A DNA stretch of 64,000 nucleotides, from assembly GCF_031834595.1 (NCBI RefSeq), contig NZ_CP115541.1, positions 186,001 through 250,000 on the forward strand, given 5' to 3'. This document shows positions 25,017 through 35,801 of the stretch, in pieces. Each line of letters opens with the position of its first letter. Within the stretch, counting starts at the first letter, position 1. The translations under genes and the position numbers were made by a program. This stretch comes from Stenotrophomonas oahuensis (GTDB lineage: Bacteria > Pseudomonadota > Gammaproteobacteria > Xanthomonadales > Xanthomonadaceae). The notes below the pieces were generated by a model. It was not told the origin of the DNA and made no database searches. It saw only the letters and a program-made list of their open reading frames with translations.

Positions 25017-27033
25017 AGCGGGCGTCGACCACGGTGGCCGACACGGTGTCGGACACGGCCGTGTGCTCGTCGACGATCTGACGCGGCGCGTCTTCGCGTG
25101 CGGTGACGCCCAGGTAACGCTGCATCAGGTCCTGCACGATCGGGCTCTTGCCGGCCAGGCCTTCAATCGACTTGCCCAGCGAGACCGCCTTGATCAGGTT
25201 CTCGAACATGCCGCCGTCGCCACCGACCAGGTCGATATCCGCATTGCGCAGCGCGCTGGCGATGACACCGGCGTTCTCGCGCGAGACTTCCTTGCCGGCT
25301 TCGATCGACGCAAGGGCCTGCTTGAGGCTGTTGTCCAGCATCATGCGGAACTCTTCGTGGCCGCGGGCGCTGTCGCTGAGCGAGGCGATGGCTTCGAACT
25401 TGCGGACCAGGCCTTCGGCTTCGGCCAGCAGCTTCTTCTGCACCACGCCGGCCTCGGCACCGCCGACCGATTCGGTCGCGGTGGCACGGGCACGGCCCAT
25501 CTGCTCCTCACCCTGGGCCTGGGCATGCAGGGTTTCGGCGAGCACGCGGGCGTCGTTGGTGCCCTGCTTGAGGGTGGCGTCGGCCTTGGCCTCGATCACG
25601 CGGGCTTCGGCAATACCCACCTTCTCGATGGCCAGTGCCGAGGCTTCACGCACCTGCGCTTCGGCCAGGCCCGGTGCGGCCTGTTCGGCACGGGTACCGT
25701 CGGCCAGCAGGCGCTTGGCTTCGGCCTGCTTGCCGGCGGCTTCGTGTTCGGCCTGGGCCAGCGTGGTGATCTCGACTGCGCGGTGCTTGGCCGCGGTTTC
25801 GGCGGCCTGCGCTTCCTTGACCTGGCGCACCAGCAGTTCCTGTGCCTTGGCTTCGGCTTCCAGGATCAGCACCTGCTTCTGGCGGTCCGCCTCGGAAACT
25901 TCACGCACTTCCTTGATGCGTTCTTCTTCCTGGGCCACGGTCTTGTCGATGGCGATACGTTCGCGGGTGATGTTGGCCACATCCATCTTGCCGGACTCGA
26001 CCACCTTGTCGCGCTCCACGCCCTGCAGTTGCACTTCGCGTTCGGTGGTGACCTGCTCCAGCTGGCGTGCGCGTTCGACGCGCTCGGCTTCGATGGCGAC
26101 GGCGCGCTGACGGTTCTGCTCGGCGACTTCGACTTCGCGCAGGCGGTTCTGCTCGCGGATGTCGATCAGTTCCTGGGCCTCGATGCGGGCATGCTCGGAC
26201 AGCTGGCGCTGCTCTTCCTGCACCTTGGCGGTTTCAGCCTGCTCGCGGGCCTGGATGGTTTCGATCTCACGCTTCTGCCGGGCCTCGGCTTCGGCCTGCT
26301 GGCGTTCCAGCGCCAGCAGCGCTTCACGCGCTTCGACGTTCTTCTTGGTGATGGCCAGCTTTTCGTTCTGTTCCAGCTCGTTGGTGACCACGTTCTGCGT
26401 GGCGGTCAGCTCGGTGATCTTGCGGATGCCCTGGGCATCGAGAATGTTGTTCTGGTCCAGCAGCGACTTGGGCGTCTGCTCCAGGTAGTCGATGGCGACG
26501 TCCTCGAGCGCGTAGCCGTTGAGGTCGTTGCCGATCACCGCGATGATCTCGTCGCGGAATTCCTGGCGCTTCTCGAACAGTTCGGTGAACTCGAACTTCT
26601 TGCCGACGGTCTTGAGTGCTTCGGAGAACTTCGCGTTGAACAGATCGTCCACCGCGTGCTTGTCCGAGGCGCGGTCAGCACCAATCGCCTTGGCCACGCG
26701 CAGCACATCGGCCTGGGTTTCATTGACGCGCAGGTAGAACGCCACGGCAATATCAGCGCGCATGTTGTCGCGGCAGATCAGGCCTTCCTTGCCACGACGG
26801 TCGACCTGCAGGGTGATCAGGCTGATGCGCATGAGTTCGGCGCGGTACAGCACCGGGATGATCAGTGCACCGGTGAAATGCACCTTGGGCTGGGAGCTCA
26901 TGTCGTTGACGATCAGCGCGACGCCCTGGTCCACCTTGCGGTAGAACGCCTTGAACAGGCCGGCAAGGCCGAGCAGCAGGACTATCAGTACGCCCACGCC
27001 GATCAGGAACGGGGCCATGGCAGCAACACTCAT
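25015..27033 (-). CDS. flotillin-family (SPFH) membrane protein, YqiK-like
   Basis: This 672-residue protein has one N-terminal membrane segment (about residues 8-30), an SPFH/band-7 domain (about 35-225; conserved DNMRADIAVAFYLRV and VIGNDLNGYALEDV), and a very long Glu/Arg/Ala-rich coiled coil to about 500. A C-terminal oligomerisation region follows. Flotillins scaffold ordered membrane microdomains. Escherichia coli YqiK, next to YqiJ, is the nearest well-known arrangement. The start overlaps the yqiJ-like stop by four bases. It is probably anchored at the inner membrane with the coil in the cytoplasm or as a cage, as for other SPFH proteins. Confidence 0.93.
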   Translation of the reverse strand: MSVAAMAPFLIGVGVLIVLLLGLAGLFKAFYRKVDQGVALIVNDMSSQPKVHFTGALIIPVLYRAELMRISLITLQVDRRGKEGLICRDNMRADIAVAFYLRVNETQADVLRVAKAIGADRASDKHAVDDLFNAKFSEALKTVGKKFEFTELFEKRQEFRDEIIAVIGNDLNGYALEDVAIDYLEQTPKSLLDQNNILDAQGIRKITELTATQNVVTNELEQNEKLAITKKNVEAREALLALERQQAEAEARQKREIETIQAREQAETAKVQEEQRQLSEHARIEAQELIDIREQNRLREVEVAEQNRQRAVAIEAERVERARQLEQVTTEREVQLQGVERDKVVESGKMDVANITRERIAIDKTVAQEEERIKEVREVSEADRQKQVLILEAEAKAQELLVRQVKEAQAAETAAKHRAVEITTLAQAEHEAAGKQAEAKRLLADGTRAEQAAPGLAEAQVREASALAIEKVGIAEARVIEAKADATLKQGTNDARVLAETLHAQAQGEEQMGRARATATESVGGAEAGVVQKKLLAEAEGLVRKFEAIASLSDSARGHEEFRMMLDNSLKQALASIEAGKEVSRENAGVIASALRNADIDLVGGDGGMFENLIKAVSLGKSIEGLAGKSPIVQDLMQRYLGVTAREDAPRQIVDEHTAVSDTVSATVVDAR

Positions 27034-27710
27034 CGATGGATCTCCTTATCGCCCGCAATCAGGCTGTCTTGGAACGAAAGCGCGGGGTGGCTGTCTTCGG
27101 CAGCGACCCGGTAATGGTTGTGTTCGGCAACGTAGTCGATCAGCACCACGCGCGACCCGCGCGGCAGGGTCTGGCCGTCGGGCAGGCGGACCTGCAGGAT
27201 CAGCCCGGCCCCGCCATCGTCAACGGTGGCGTAGCCGGTGCTGGCGGTGACCTGCGGTGAGGCGATCACGCCGATGCGGCCCAGCAATGACGTTTGTGGC
27301 ACGGCGCGCAGGCGCAGCAGCAGGCGACGCACGGGACGCAGGATGAGGGCGGTGAGCGGCACGGCCGGCACCAATGCCAGCAGCGCCACCGCGCTGCCGG
27401 CGGCCCAGCGCAACGGCACCGGCAGCGGCTGCAGCAGGAACAGATGGGTGAGGTAGGTGCCGGTCCAGCCGAAGAAGGCCAGCAGCGCGATCACCAGCAT
27501 GACCGGTGCGCCACCGAGGCCGAGCCGCGAGAACATGCCGGAGATGCCGTGCAGGCCCTCCTCGCCACCGCCCAGGTCGATGCCGTCGGTGGCAAAGCCG
27601 TCGTCGACCACGCCACAGGCGGCCAGCAGCCAATAGACCATGGCAAATGCCAACACGATGCTGTACGGCAGCGTGGGGAATGTCAGCGCGACATTGAGAA
27701 ATTCGGCCAT
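27030..27710 (-). CDS. YqiJ-like membrane protein with NfeD-type OB fold
   Basis: This 226-residue protein has three hydrophobic segments: about 12-35, 65-92 and 98-122. They are followed by a C-terminal OB-fold-like domain (about 140-210; SLLGRIGVIASP, GLILQVRLPDG). NfeD-type OB proteins are standard partners of SPFH proteins, and the same pair occurs as yqiJ-yqiK in E. coli. ATG 27710 (MAEFLNVAL) was chosen over 27728 because AAGGAAG lies just before it. It is the first gene of the five-gene module. No convincing promoter was identified in the 197-base gap upstream. Confidence 0.85.
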   Translation of the reverse strand: MAEFLNVALTFPTLPYSIVLAFAMVYWLLAACGVVDDGFATDGIDLGGGEEGLHGISGMFSRLGLGGAPVMLVIALLAFFGWTGTYLTHLFLLQPLPVPLRWAAGSAVALLALVPAVPLTALILRPVRRLLLRLRAVPQTSLLGRIGVIASPQVTASTGYATVDDGGAGLILQVRLPDGQTLPRGSRVVLIDYVAEHNHYRVAAEDSHPALSFQDSLIAGDKEIHR

Positions 27711-27860
27711 TTCACGACTTCCTTGCATCGATGCCGCGGTTTCCCCCTGCGGCGTCCCTGGGAACGCGCTCCGGCGCTCCCTTGTTTCGTTGATGCTACG
27801 TGAAATTGGCGGTGGCGCACATAGGGGGTTTCTGACCCTGTGTGTGAATGCGGCTGATGT

Positions 27861-27885
27861 CTCACGACCAACGGTCGTGAGCTAC
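27861..27885. repeat. SMAG-type palindrome between trpF and the flotillin module
   Basis: CTCACGACC-AACG-GTCGTGAG is followed by CTAC (27882-27885), the complement of a GTAG head. It lies 23 bases from the trpF stop and may terminate its transcript. Confidence 0.8.
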
Positions 27886-27907
27886 CCGCCGATTCGGCCC
27901 GTTGGGC

Positions 27908-28564
27908 CTAATCGGCTTCGTGGCAATCGGCGCGGCGGACTTCCTCTACGAACTTGCGCATCTTGTAGCCGTCCTTGATGCCGGGTTCGGTCTCGATGCC
28001 GCTGGAGACGTCCACGCCCCACGGCAGAGTGGCGACGATGGCGTCGAACACGTTGTCCGGTGTGATCCCGCCGGCCAGCAGGAACGGACGATGCAGGCCG
28101 GTGGGCAGGCGGGTCCAGTCGAAGGTCACGCCAGTGCCGCCGCCACCGCCGGGCGCGTGGCTGTCGAACAGGAAGCCGGCGGCACTGGGATAGCGCAGCT
28201 GCAACTGGCGCGCATTGACCTCTTCACGCCCGCCCATGGCGACCGCTTTCAGATAGGGCATGTTGAAGCTGCGGCAGAACGCCTCGTCTTCGCCACCATG
28301 GAACTGCAGCAGCGTGGGCCGCACGGTGCGCAGCACCTCGCGCACCTCTTCCTTGCTGTTGTCGCGGAACAGGGCTACCACGTCGACCATCGGTGCAATC
28401 GCCTGGCGCATGGCGCGGGCTTCGGCCGGGGCCACCCGGCGCTTGCTTTCACGGGCGAAGATGAAGCCCACGGCGTCCACACCCAGCTCGCCGGCCAGGC
28501 GTACGTCGCCGGCGCGGGTCATGCCGCAGAACTTGATGCGGGTGCGGTAGTAGGAGCGGCTCAT
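27908..28564 (-). CDS. trpF: phosphoribosylanthranilate isomerase
   Basis: The enzyme carries out the third committed step of tryptophan synthesis, an Amadori rearrangement. The 218-residue TIM barrel has the catalytic cysteine in IKFCGMTR near the N-terminus and the general acid in LFDSHAPGG. It also has the phosphate-binding AGGITPDNV and DVSSGIE...PGIKD blocks. The start at 28564 overlaps truA by four bases (ATGA); a longer open frame to 28711 is antisense-like and was rejected. trpBA, its usual downstream partners, lie 11 kb away beyond the flotillin module. Confidence 0.96.
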   Translation of the reverse strand: MSRSYYRTRIKFCGMTRAGDVRLAGELGVDAVGFIFARESKRRVAPAEARAMRQAIAPMVDVVALFRDNSKEEVREVLRTVRPTLLQFHGGEDEAFCRSFNMPYLKAVAMGGREEVNARQLQLRYPSAAGFLFDSHAPGGGGGTGVTFDWTRLPTGLHRPFLLAGGITPDNVFDAIVATLPWGVDVSSGIETEPGIKDGYKMRKFVEEVRRADCHEAD

Positions 28565-29334
28565 AACGTAACCTCGGCAGGCAGGTGCCAGTTGTCGGGA
28601 TACAACGGGCCAACGAACACAAGACCCTGAGACGGTGCAGTGGGGCCGGCCACGGTACGGTCCTGGCCGGCGAGCAGCTCGGCCATCCATGACACCGGTT
28701 GTTCCCCACAACCGATCAGAATCAGTGAGCCGACAATATTGCGCACCATGTGATGAAGGAATGCATTGGCCTGAACGCAGACCTCGATCACCTCGCCCTG
28801 CCGGGTCACGCTGATCGCCTGCAGCTCGCGCCGGGCATGCAGCGCTTCACACTGGACACTGCGGAATGCACTGAAGTCGTTTTCACCCAACAACGCCTGC
28901 CCGGCCTCGTGCATGCGGGCGGCATCCAGCGGCCGGCGCTCCCAGCTGAGGGTCTGCCGGTACAGTGCGGGACGCACCTGACGGTTCAGCAGGCGATAGC
29001 GGTAGCGCCGCGCCCGGGCAGAAAAGCGGGCGTGGAAATCATCGGCCACCGGCACGCACCAGCGCACCGCGATGGAGCGCGGCAGCCGCGTGGTCGTGCC
29101 CAGGGTCCAGCCGCGCGGGTCGCGCACGGCGTCGGTGTCGAAATGGACGACCTGGCATTCGCCGTGCACGCCGGCGTCGGTGCGGCCGGCGCAGGTCACC
29201 TGGATCGGTGCATCCGCCACCGAGGACAGCGCCTCCTGCAGGCTGGCCTGCACGCTGGGGCAGCCGCTTTCCCCCAGTTGCTGCCAGCCCTTGTACTCAC
29301 TGCCGTCGTACTCCACGCCCAGTGCGTAGCGCAT
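28561..29334 (-). CDS. truA: tRNA pseudouridine(38-40) synthase
   Basis: This enzyme isomerises uridines in the anticodon stem-loop of many tRNAs. The 257-residue protein has the catalytic D53 in [10 protein letters not shown], plus [15 protein letters not shown] and the [13 protein letters not shown] motif near the C-terminus. ATG 29334 was chosen because GAGG lies six bases upstream; the in-frame TTG two codons earlier would have no spacing from that site. It is coupled to trpF by a four-base overlap, as commonly seen in proteobacteria. Confidence 0.96.
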   Translation of the reverse strand: MRYALGVEYDGSEYKGWQQLGESGCPSVQASLQEALSSVADAPIQVTCAGRTDAGVHGECQVVHFDTDAVRDPRGWTLGTTTRLPRSIAVRWCVPVADDFHARFSARARRYRYRLLNRQVRPALYRQTLSWERRPLDAARMHEAGQALLGENDFSAFRSVQCEALHARRELQAISVTRQGEVIEVCVQANAFLHHMVRNIVGSLILIGCGEQPVSWMAELLAGQDRTVAGPTAPSQGLVFVGPLYPDNWHLPAEVTL

Positions 29335-29359
29335 GGTCAACCTCGATTACGTCGTTGAA

Positions 29360-29379
29360 GGCCGGCCCTGCGGCCGGCC
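29360..29379. terminator. hairpin between fimV and truA
   Basis: GGCCGGCC-CTGC-GGCCGGCC forms an 8-bp, all-GC stem in the 64-base gap between fimV and truA. No T-run follows on the minus strand, so partial termination or mRNA-end protection is as likely as full termination. Confidence 0.45.
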
Positions 29380-29398
29380 AGGGCTTGCGCCCGGTGTG

Positions 29399-31372
29399 TC
29401 ACGGCAGGCGGGCCAGCAGCTCGCGCGCCTGGATCTGGCTGTGGATGTCGCCGGCGGCGGCTACTTCCTGCAGCAATGCACGGGCGGTATCGGCATCCCC
29501 CAGGTCGAGGTAGGCGATGGCCAGCTCCAGCCGCTCGCGCCCCGGGGTGCCCAGCGTTTCCGCGCCGGCGACAGGCTCGCTGGCCACCGCAGCGGCGGCG
29601 GGATCAACCGGCTCCTCTGCCGCAACGGGCGCAACAGGCTCTTCGGGGAACTCGAACACGCCGCGATAGGACGGCTGCGCCGCCGCATTCCAGGCGTGCG
29701 CGGGAACCACCACGTGATCATGATTCGCCACGCCTGCATCGGCGGCAGGGCCGCCCTGGCCGGGCTGCGGTTCCAGTGCGAACACGGGTTCGCGGCGCGC
29801 CACTTCGGCGGCCAGCTGATCGGCGGTGCTGTCGTATTCGGCCGAGTCGTAGGCCAGCTCGGCATCCTGGTCGGCCTGCTCCTGGTCTGCGCGCTCCTGT
29901 GTCGCCAGCTCGTCGACGTAGCCGGCAGCCGGTACCGCGGCCGCCAGCGCGGCAGCATCGAATCCATCGCGGCGCAGAGGCGGCAATGGCGACGGCTTGC
30001 GGCGGCGCGCCAGCGCCCAGCCGGCTACCACCACCAGCAACACGCCCAGCCCCAGCCAGTACCAGCCGCCGCCGCCCTCACGGGCCGCCGGGGCGTCCGC
30101 CAGGCGCTGCTGGGCCGCGGCGAGGTCGCTGTCCTTCATGCTGATCAGCGCTTCCTGCTGCTTCTGCAGTTTCTCCAGTTCGGCCACGCGGCCGCGCAGC
30201 TCTTGGATTTCCGCATCGCGGGTAGCCACGTCTTCCTTGGCCTGCTGCAGTTGTTCGTTGCCCAGCATGTCACCCTCACTGCCGGCAGCAGTGCCGGTGA
30301 TAGTCCCTGCGTTGTGGTCGGTGGCGGCAACCGCGGGGGCGATTTCCAGTCGCCCGCCAGCGCTTGCCGGCGCGGCCGCCGTTGCTGCGCCCGCTGCGTT
30401 GGCCGGCGTACTGGCTGGCGTGCTGGCCACGCCCGTGGCGGCAGGTTGCGGAATGGCCGAACGGGCCTGACGCCACTGCGCGGTGTGCTCGCGCACCATG
30501 GCCGCGGCTTCGGCCGCATCCACCGGGGTTGCTGACGCAGCATCGGCCGTACGCAGCACCGCGCCCTGCTTGAGCAGGTTCACATTGCCGCGAATAAAGG
30601 CTTCGGGATTGGCGCGCAACAGCGCGATCATCGCCTGGTCACGGCTGAGGCCGCGTTCGCGGGCCAGGCCACCGGCGATTTCAGACAGGGTCTGGCCGCG
30701 CTGCACGGTGATGCTGCCATCGGGCGCAACGGTCGGAGCCGGTGCAGGACGCGCCGGTGCGGGGGCACGCGCGGATGCGGGCGCAGCATTGCGGGCCGGC
30801 ACCGGACTGGTACGCGACGGGGTCGCTTCGGCCGGCTGCGATTCGGCGGCCAATGGTTCGGCCACCGTCGGTGCCGGTTCGGGCTCGCGCACGATGGCGT
30901 TGGACATCGCCCCTTCCGGCGCGACGATTTCAGGTTCAGCCACGGCCAGCGCACTGTCAGGCGCATCGACCAGTGCGGAATACTCGCGCACCAGACGCCC
31001 CTGCCCCCAGTCGGCTTCGATCAGGAAGTTCAGCGACGGCGTGGTGACCGGGGCCTGGCTGCTGACCCGGACCACGGCGCGGCCCTGGGTGTTGCGGGTG
31101 AGTTCGAACTGCAGTTCGCTGACCAGACCGGTGGGGCGATCCAGCCCGACCCGGGCGAAGGTAACCGGCGAAGCCAGCGCGACGCGCAGGTTTTCCAGTT
31201 CAGACGGGTCGGCGGAAATGATCGGAATTTCGGCCAGCAGCGGCTGACCGGGCTTGGACAGCACGCGGATGTCGCCCAGGCCCAGGGCCATGGCCGAGCT
31301 GCTGGCCAAGGCCAGCAGCAGGGTGGAAACCACCTTGAGCGGGCGCTTTGCGCCCGGAGCTCGTTTCTTCAT
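29399..31372 (-). CDS. fimV: FimV-like motility/pilus assembly protein
   Basis: FimV organises polar type IV pili and twitching through peptidoglycan binding. The 657-residue protein has a signal peptide ending near SSAMALGLGD, the conserved N-terminal FimV domain (GQPLLAEIPI, PTGLVSEL) and a LysM-like segment (TVQRGQTLSEIAGGLA). A coiled coil, a membrane segment (YWLGLGVLLVVVAGWALA) and an acidic cytoplasmic region with the C-terminal FimV helix repeat follow (ELAIAYLDLGDADTARALL). It is shorter than the Pseudomonas protein. ATG 31372 (MKKRAPGAK) gives a proper signal peptide. It lies between asd and truA, its usual place. Confidence 0.93.
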   Translation of the reverse strand: MKKRAPGAKRPLKVVSTLLLALASSSAMALGLGDIRVLSKPGQPLLAEIPIISADPSELENLRVALASPVTFARVGLDRPTGLVSELQFELTRNTQGRAVVRVSSQAPVTTPSLNFLIEADWGQGRLVREYSALVDAPDSALAVAEPEIVAPEGAMSNAIVREPEPAPTVAEPLAAESQPAEATPSRTSPVPARNAAPASARAPAPARPAPAPTVAPDGSITVQRGQTLSEIAGGLARERGLSRDQAMIALLRANPEAFIRGNVNLLKQGAVLRTADAASATPVDAAEAAAMVREHTAQWRQARSAIPQPAATGVASTPASTPANAAGAATAAAPASAGGRLEIAPAVAATDHNAGTITGTAAGSEGDMLGNEQLQQAKEDVATRDAEIQELRGRVAELEKLQKQQEALISMKDSDLAAAQQRLADAPAAREGGGGWYWLGLGVLLVVVAGWALARRRKPSPLPPLRRDGFDAAALAAAVPAAGYVDELATQERADQEQADQDAELAYDSAEYDSTADQLAAEVARREPVFALEPQPGQGGPAADAGVANHDHVVVPAHAWNAAAQPSYRGVFEFPEEPVAPVAAEEPVDPAAAAVASEPVAGAETLGTPGRERLELAIAYLDLGDADTARALLQEVAAAGDIHSQIQARELLARLP

Positions 31373-31426
31373 GCCGGCAATATAGCGATTCCGGACGATT
31401 CCAGCCACGCAGGGCGTGGCGTTGCA

Positions 31427-32452
<1,026 letters not shown>

Positions 32453-32471
32453 AAGAACCTCTGTGTAAGGT

Positions 32472-32522
32472 GTACCGACCAACGGTCGGTACCTACCGGG
32501 TGTGTACCGACGGTTGGTACAT
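32472..32522. repeat. SMAG-type palindrome and a degenerate second copy
   Basis: GTACCGACC-AACG-GTCGGTAC with CTAC (32472-32496) is followed by a degenerate relative at 32503-32522. They occupy the 120-base gap before asd. Confidence 0.75.
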
Positions 32523-32572
32523 ACCGCACTATTTGGATTGGAAAACGCACAGCGGGCTGGGTTCGGGGAACC

Positions 32573-33646
32573 TCACGTGTTGGCCGCGGAGGTTCCCAGT
32601 CGTTTGTCGTCTTTTTTGCCGCCCACGACAGCGCCGCCGGCTTTCACGGCAGCCACTGCGTCGGCGTTGAGCGCGCTCGGCGGATGATTCGCATTCGGGC
32701 CCTGCCCCAGCGCGGCGGTCAGGTTGTCCACCGCCAGCTGCACCATGGCGCGGCGGGTCGCCTGGCTGGCACTGCCGATATGCGGGGTCAGCACGATGTT
32801 TCGCAGTGCAAGAAGTTCCGGGCGCACCGTCGGCTCGCCTTCGAACACGTCCAGACCGGCGGCAGCCAGACGGCCATGGGCCAATGCGTCGGCCAGCGCG
32901 AGTTCGTCGACGATGCCGCCACGGGCGATGTTCACGAGGGTGGCGGTCGGCTTCATCTTCGCCAGTGCGGCAGCATTGATGATGTGATGCGAGCTGGCGC
33001 TGTAGGGCAGCACCAGCACCAGGTGATCGACTTCGGCCAGCAGGGTGTCCAGGTCGACATACTGCGCGCCAACCTCGGCCTCGGTGGCCTCCGGCAGGCG
33101 CGAGCGGTTGTGGTACAGCACGCGCATGCCAAAGCCGAGCGCGCCGCGGCGGGCGATGCCCTGGCCGATACGCCCCATGCCGAGGATGCCCAGCGTGCTG
33201 CCGTGGATATCGGCACCCAGCATGGTCTGGAACGACCACTGCCCCCACTGCCCGTCACGCAGCCAGCGCTCGGATTCAGTGATGCGCCGGGCCGTTGCCA
33301 TCAGCAGCGCAAAGCCGAGGTCGGCCGTGGTTTCGGTGAGGACATCGGGGGTGTTGCTGGCGAGGATGCCGGCCGCGCTGAGCGCGTCGATATCCAGATT
33401 GTTGTAGCCCACGCCGACGTTGGCGATGGCGCGCAGCTGCGGTGCACCTGCGATTTCAGCGGCACCAATGCGTTCGTTGAGGGTGATCAGCGCGCCATCG
33501 ACCTGGGCCAGCTGGTCGGCCAGCATGTCGGGGGTATAGCGCGTTACCGCGTCGGTCACGGCCAGGTCGAAATGCTGCCCGAGCTGTTCGATGACGTCAT
33601 CGAACAGCGGCTGGCTGACCCACACCCTGGGACGCGTGTCAGCCAT
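32573..33646 (-). CDS. D-2-hydroxyacid dehydrogenase (glyoxylate/2-ketogluconate reductase type)
   Basis: This 357-residue NAD(P)H-dependent reductase has the two-domain formate/glycerate dehydrogenase fold. The Rossmann motif [16 protein letters not shown] is near residue 155. The catalytic Arg, Glu and His lie in [18 protein letters not shown] and LTPHIGSAS. It most resembles GhrB-type glyoxylate/hydroxypyruvate or 2-ketogluconate reductases; PdxB is less likely because its C-terminal domain is absent. The start overlaps the aroC stop by eight bases. The C-terminal tail of about 25 residues is Ala/Lys-rich and not conserved. Confidence 0.9.
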   Translation of the reverse strand: MADTRPRVWVSQPLFDDVIEQLGQHFDLAVTDAVTRYTPDMLADQLAQVDGALITLNERIGAAEIAGAPQLRAIANVGVGYNNLDIDALSAAGILASNTPDVLTETTADLGFALLMATARRITESERWLRDGQWGQWSFQTMLGADIHGSTLGILGMGRIGQGIARRGALGFGMRVLYHNRSRLPEATEAEVGAQYVDLDTLLAEVDHLVLVLPYSASSHHIINAAALAKMKPTATLVNIARGGIVDELALADALAHGRLAAAGLDVFEGEPTVRPELLALRNIVLTPHIGSASQATRRAMVQLAVDNLTAALGQGPNANHPPSALNADAVAAVKAGGAVVGGKKDDKRLGTSAANT

Positions 33647-34742
33647 CGATGCCGCCCGGAATGCGCGGAGTGATCTCGCCGACATCGCCACACTGGGCGC
33701 GGTGGCGCAGCGCCTGGTCCATCAGCACCAGCGCCATCATCGCTTCGGCGATGGGGGTGGCGCGGATGCCGACACAGGGGTCATGGCGACCGGTGGTGAT
33801 GACGTCCACGGCGGCACCGGTTGCGTCCACCGTCGCGCCGGGCAGGCGCAGGCTGGAGGTGGGCTTGAGCACGATCGAAGCGGTGACCTGCTGCCCGGTG
33901 GAGATGCCACCGAGGATGCCGCCGGCGTGGTTGCTGGCGAAGCCTTCCGGCATAATCAGGTCACGATGTTCGGTGCCCTTCTGCGCGGCGCTGGCAAAGC
34001 CATCGCCAATTTCCACGCCCTTGACCGCGTTGATGCTCATCAGCGCGGCAGCCAGTTCGCCATCGAGCTTGCCGTAGATGGGTTCGCCCCAGCCCGGCGG
34101 CACGCCGTCGGCCACCACGTTGACGCGCGCGCCGACCGAATCGCCGGACTTGCGCAGCGCATCCATGTAACTTTCCAGCGCTGGCACCTGCTCGGCTACC
34201 GGCCAGAAGAACGGGTTGTCTTCCACCGCCGACCAGTCATGGCCGGTGGGGGTGATTTCGCCCAGCTGCGAGAGGTAACCGCGCACGCTGACCCCGTAGC
34301 GCTGCGCCAGCCACTTCTTGGCGATGACGCCAGCAGCCACGCGCATGGTGGTTTCGCGCGCGGACGAGCGACCACCGCCGCGCGGATCGCGGATGCCGTA
34401 CTTCTGCCAGTAGCTGTAGTCGGCGTGACCCGGACGGAACTGCTGGGCGATGTTGCTGTAATCCTTGCTGCGCTGATCGGTGTTGCGGATCAGCAGCGCG
34501 ATCGGGGTACCGGTGGTGCGGCCTTCATACACGCCCGAGAGGATTTCAACCTCATCGGCCTCGCGGCGCGCCGAGGTGTGCCGGCTCTTGCCGGTGGCAC
34601 GCCGCTGCAGGTCGTGGGCGAATTCGTCGGCGCTCAGTTCCAGCCCCGGCGGGCAGCCATCGACCACGCAGCCGATCGCCGGACCGTGCGATTCGCCGAA
34701 GGTGGTGACCGACAGGAGCTTGCCGAAGGTATTGGAACTCAC
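33639..34742 (-). CDS. aroC: chorismate synthase
   Basis: This reduced-FMN-dependent enzyme makes chorismate from EPSP, the last step of the shikimate pathway and the source of tryptophan precursors. The 367-residue protein begins [19 protein letters not shown], with family signatures [25 protein letters not shown] and [16 protein letters not shown]; the active-site histidines lie in ESHG and PGHADY. The start is GTG at 34742, overlapping the prmB stop (GTGA), which fixes it. The upstream ATG in frame would add unrelated residues. Confidence 0.96.
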   Translation of the reverse strand: MSSNTFGKLLSVTTFGESHGPAIGCVVDGCPPGLELSADEFAHDLQRRATGKSRHTSARREADEVEILSGVYEGRTTGTPIALLIRNTDQRSKDYSNIAQQFRPGHADYSYWQKYGIRDPRGGGRSSARETTMRVAAGVIAKKWLAQRYGVSVRGYLSQLGEITPTGHDWSAVEDNPFFWPVAEQVPALESYMDALRKSGDSVGARVNVVADGVPPGWGEPIYGKLDGELAAALMSINAVKGVEIGDGFASAAQKGTEHRDLIMPEGFASNHAGGILGGISTGQQVTASIVLKPTSSLRLPGATVDATGAAVDVITTGRHDPCVGIRATPIAEAMMALVLMDQALRHRAQCGDVGEITPRIPGGIDG

Positions 34743-35668
34743 GGCCGCTGCGCCGCCAGTTCGGTGATGCGGGCGCTGTGGGCGATCAGCTCGCGGCATT
34801 CGACCGCGAAGATGCCCATCTGGCCAACCTTGAACTCCACCCAGGCGAAGTCCACTTCCGGCAGCAGCTTGATCAGGTGCTGTTCGGACTCGCCCACTTC
34901 GCAGATCAGCAGGCCGTCCTCACTGAGGTGCAGCGGCGCGTCACGCAGGATCTTCAGGACCAGATCCAGGCCGTCGTCGCCGGCGCGCAGGCCCATTTCG
35001 GGCTCGTAGGAGTATTCCTGCGGCAGCGCGTCGGTTTCGTCATTGGTGACGTACGGCGGGTTGGTCACGATCAGGTCGTAGTGACGGCCAGTGAGGCCGT
35101 TGAACAGGTCCGACTTGAGCAGGGTGACGTTGTGCGCCTGCAGGCGTTCCTTGTTTTCTTCAGCCAGCGACAGCGCGTCATCGCTGAGGTCGACGCCGTC
35201 CACTTCCCAGTTCGGGTAGTAGTGGCCCATGGCGATGGCGATGCAGCCCGAACCGGTGCACAGGTCCAGCGCGCGGTGCACGTCGCGACCGGCCAGCCAC
35301 GGTTCGAAGCCGGACTCGATCAGCTCGGCAATCGGCGAACGCGGCACCAGCGCGCGGGTGTCGCTTTTGAAGCTCAGGCCGGCAAACCAGGCTTCGCCAG
35401 TGAGATAGGCGGCCGGAATGCGTTCATCGATACGGCGCTGGAACAGCTCCAGCACCTGCAGCTTCTCGTCGCGGGTGACCCGCGCCTGACCATAGGCCGG
35501 ACCGAGGTCGTGCGGCAGATGCAGGCTGTGCAGGACCAGCTGGGTGGCCTCGTCCAGGGCGTTGTCGTAGCTGTGCCCGAAGGTCAGCCCGGCGGCGTTG
35601 AAACGGCTGGTGCCGTAGCGGATCAGGTCGATGATCGTATGGAGTTCGGCGGCCGTATCGGCAGTCAT
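34739..35668 (-). CDS. prmB: 50S ribosomal protein L3 glutamine methyltransferase
   Basis: This SAM-dependent enzyme methylates a glutamine of ribosomal protein L3. The 309-residue protein has the SAM-binding [13 protein letters not shown] and the Gln-binding NPPYV motif that marks HemK/PrmB/PrmC enzymes. PrmB was preferred over PrmC because of length, the N-terminal [30 protein letters not shown] block and its location before aroC. ATG 35668 was chosen; the longer frame runs antisense across the SCO1 promoter region. Confidence 0.94.
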   Translation of the reverse strand: MTADTAAELHTIIDLIRYGTSRFNAAGLTFGHSYDNALDEATQLVLHSLHLPHDLGPAYGQARVTRDEKLQVLELFQRRIDERIPAAYLTGEAWFAGLSFKSDTRALVPRSPIAELIESGFEPWLAGRDVHRALDLCTGSGCIAIAMGHYYPNWEVDGVDLSDDALSLAEENKERLQAHNVTLLKSDLFNGLTGRHYDLIVTNPPYVTNDETDALPQEYSYEPEMGLRAGDDGLDLVLKILRDAPLHLSEDGLLICEVGESEQHLIKLLPEVDFAWVEFKVGQMGIFAVECRELIAHSARITELAAQRP

Positions 35669-35801
35669 GGCAAGGCAACAGACAAATTGGCCCCCGATTA
35701 TAGGCGCTGGAAGGGGCGGCGGCATCCGTTGCAGGCGAAACGGCTGGGCGGGGCCGGAGCCCTCCCCTATGATGGTGGGCCACTCCGGGAACGGGTTCTC
35801 C

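Noticed and set aside
25063..27114. Open frame of 683 codons on plus, opposite the flotillin gene
   Set aside because: It mirrors the repetitive coiled-coil coding of flotillin (Leu/Gly/Phe-rich shadow) and has no start signal.
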